A stretch of DNA of 39,627 nucleotides from Candidatus Komeilibacteria bacterium CG_4_10_14_0_2_um_filter_37_10 (GTDB lineage Bacteria; Patescibacteriota; Patescibacteriia; UBA1558): assembly GCA_002793075.1 (NCBI GenBank), contig PFPO01000085.1, forward strand, positions 1 through 39,627, read 5' to 3'. The notes beneath the pieces are model-generated. The model ran no database searches. It saw nothing but the letters and a program-made list of their open reading frames with translations, and was not told the origin of the DNA. Every line of letters starts with the position of its first letter. The first letter of the stretch is position 1. Position numbers and translations under genes: made by a program. This document shows positions 39,583 to 39,627 of the stretch, in pieces.

Positions 39583-39627
39583 ATGTCAAAAACTATGCCA
39601 AAATCAACACAAGAAGAAAAATATAGG
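39583..39627 (+). CDS. 5' end of a gene running off the window (partial)
   Basis: ATG 39583 opens 15 codons (MSKTMPKSTQEEKYR) to the window edge. A second ATG at 39595 could be the start. Upstream there is a CTAGT/ACTAG palindrome (39566-39577) and a GTGCA/TGCAC pair (39543-39561). There is no clear ribosome-binding site. The basic start could belong to a DNA-binding protein, but this cannot be decided from so few residues. Confidence 0.4.
   Translation, partial: MSKTMPKSTQEEKYR

Overview
The window reads as a chromosomal segment of an AT-rich bacterium, most likely a member of the Candidate Phyla Radiation (Patescibacteria). This placement is inferred from gene content and not from a marker tree. 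The clues are: a bS21 gene paired with yqeY, cell-surface proteins that start with a two-helix type IV secretion pilin-like segment and continue into Ig/TIG/propeller modules, small TSP3 calcium-repeat membrane proteins, a ComEC without its hydrolase domain, and tightly packed, often overlapping genes. UGA is used as a stop codon (nrdR, comEC), and prfB carries an RF2-type UGA frameshift site. Code 11 therefore applies, not the UGA=Gly code of Gracilibacteria.

Layout. Positions 1-958 hold the tail of an unknown gene and two small paralogous zinc-ribbon proteins. Positions 950-7784 form a minus-strand block read LCP protein > der > pth > terminator > mfd. Between pth and mfd lies a leader with a perfect 15-bp inverted repeat. 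Positions 7785-8126 are a gene-free divergent control region with two back-to-back promoters and a GC-rich, strongly foldable element. Next come tRNA-Val(CAC), lepB and hisS. A consensus-like promoter then drives rpsU-yqeY and probably a long surface-protein operon (11120-30256), followed by ybeY and dgkA and a terminator.

The surface operon dominates the window. It encodes a 987-residue protein and a giant of about 4615 residues, both with the same pilin-like N-terminus, then two single-pass proteins with TSP3 repeats. The giant carries seven or eight TIG domains, several Big_5-like and Big_2-like Ig domains, 14 FG-GAP blades (two 7-blade propellers), and lectin-like jelly rolls. Several of these modules appear to be inserted inside Ig or TIG domains, and intact copies within the same protein serve as comparisons. 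Pseudopilin-like C-terminal modules recur at the end of the giant and twice in the protein two genes downstream. I infer a cell-surface adhesion or display apparatus.

The right part (31073-39098) is a cell-division and housekeeping block: a near-consensus promoter, ftsA-ftsZ-nrdR-small membrane protein, htrA, prfB (programmed +1 frameshift), a VanZ-like gene, a 4-TM protein and comEC. The window ends with a minus-strand orphan gene and the first codons of another plus-strand gene. I saw no rRNA, CRISPR array, complete insertion sequence or integrase.
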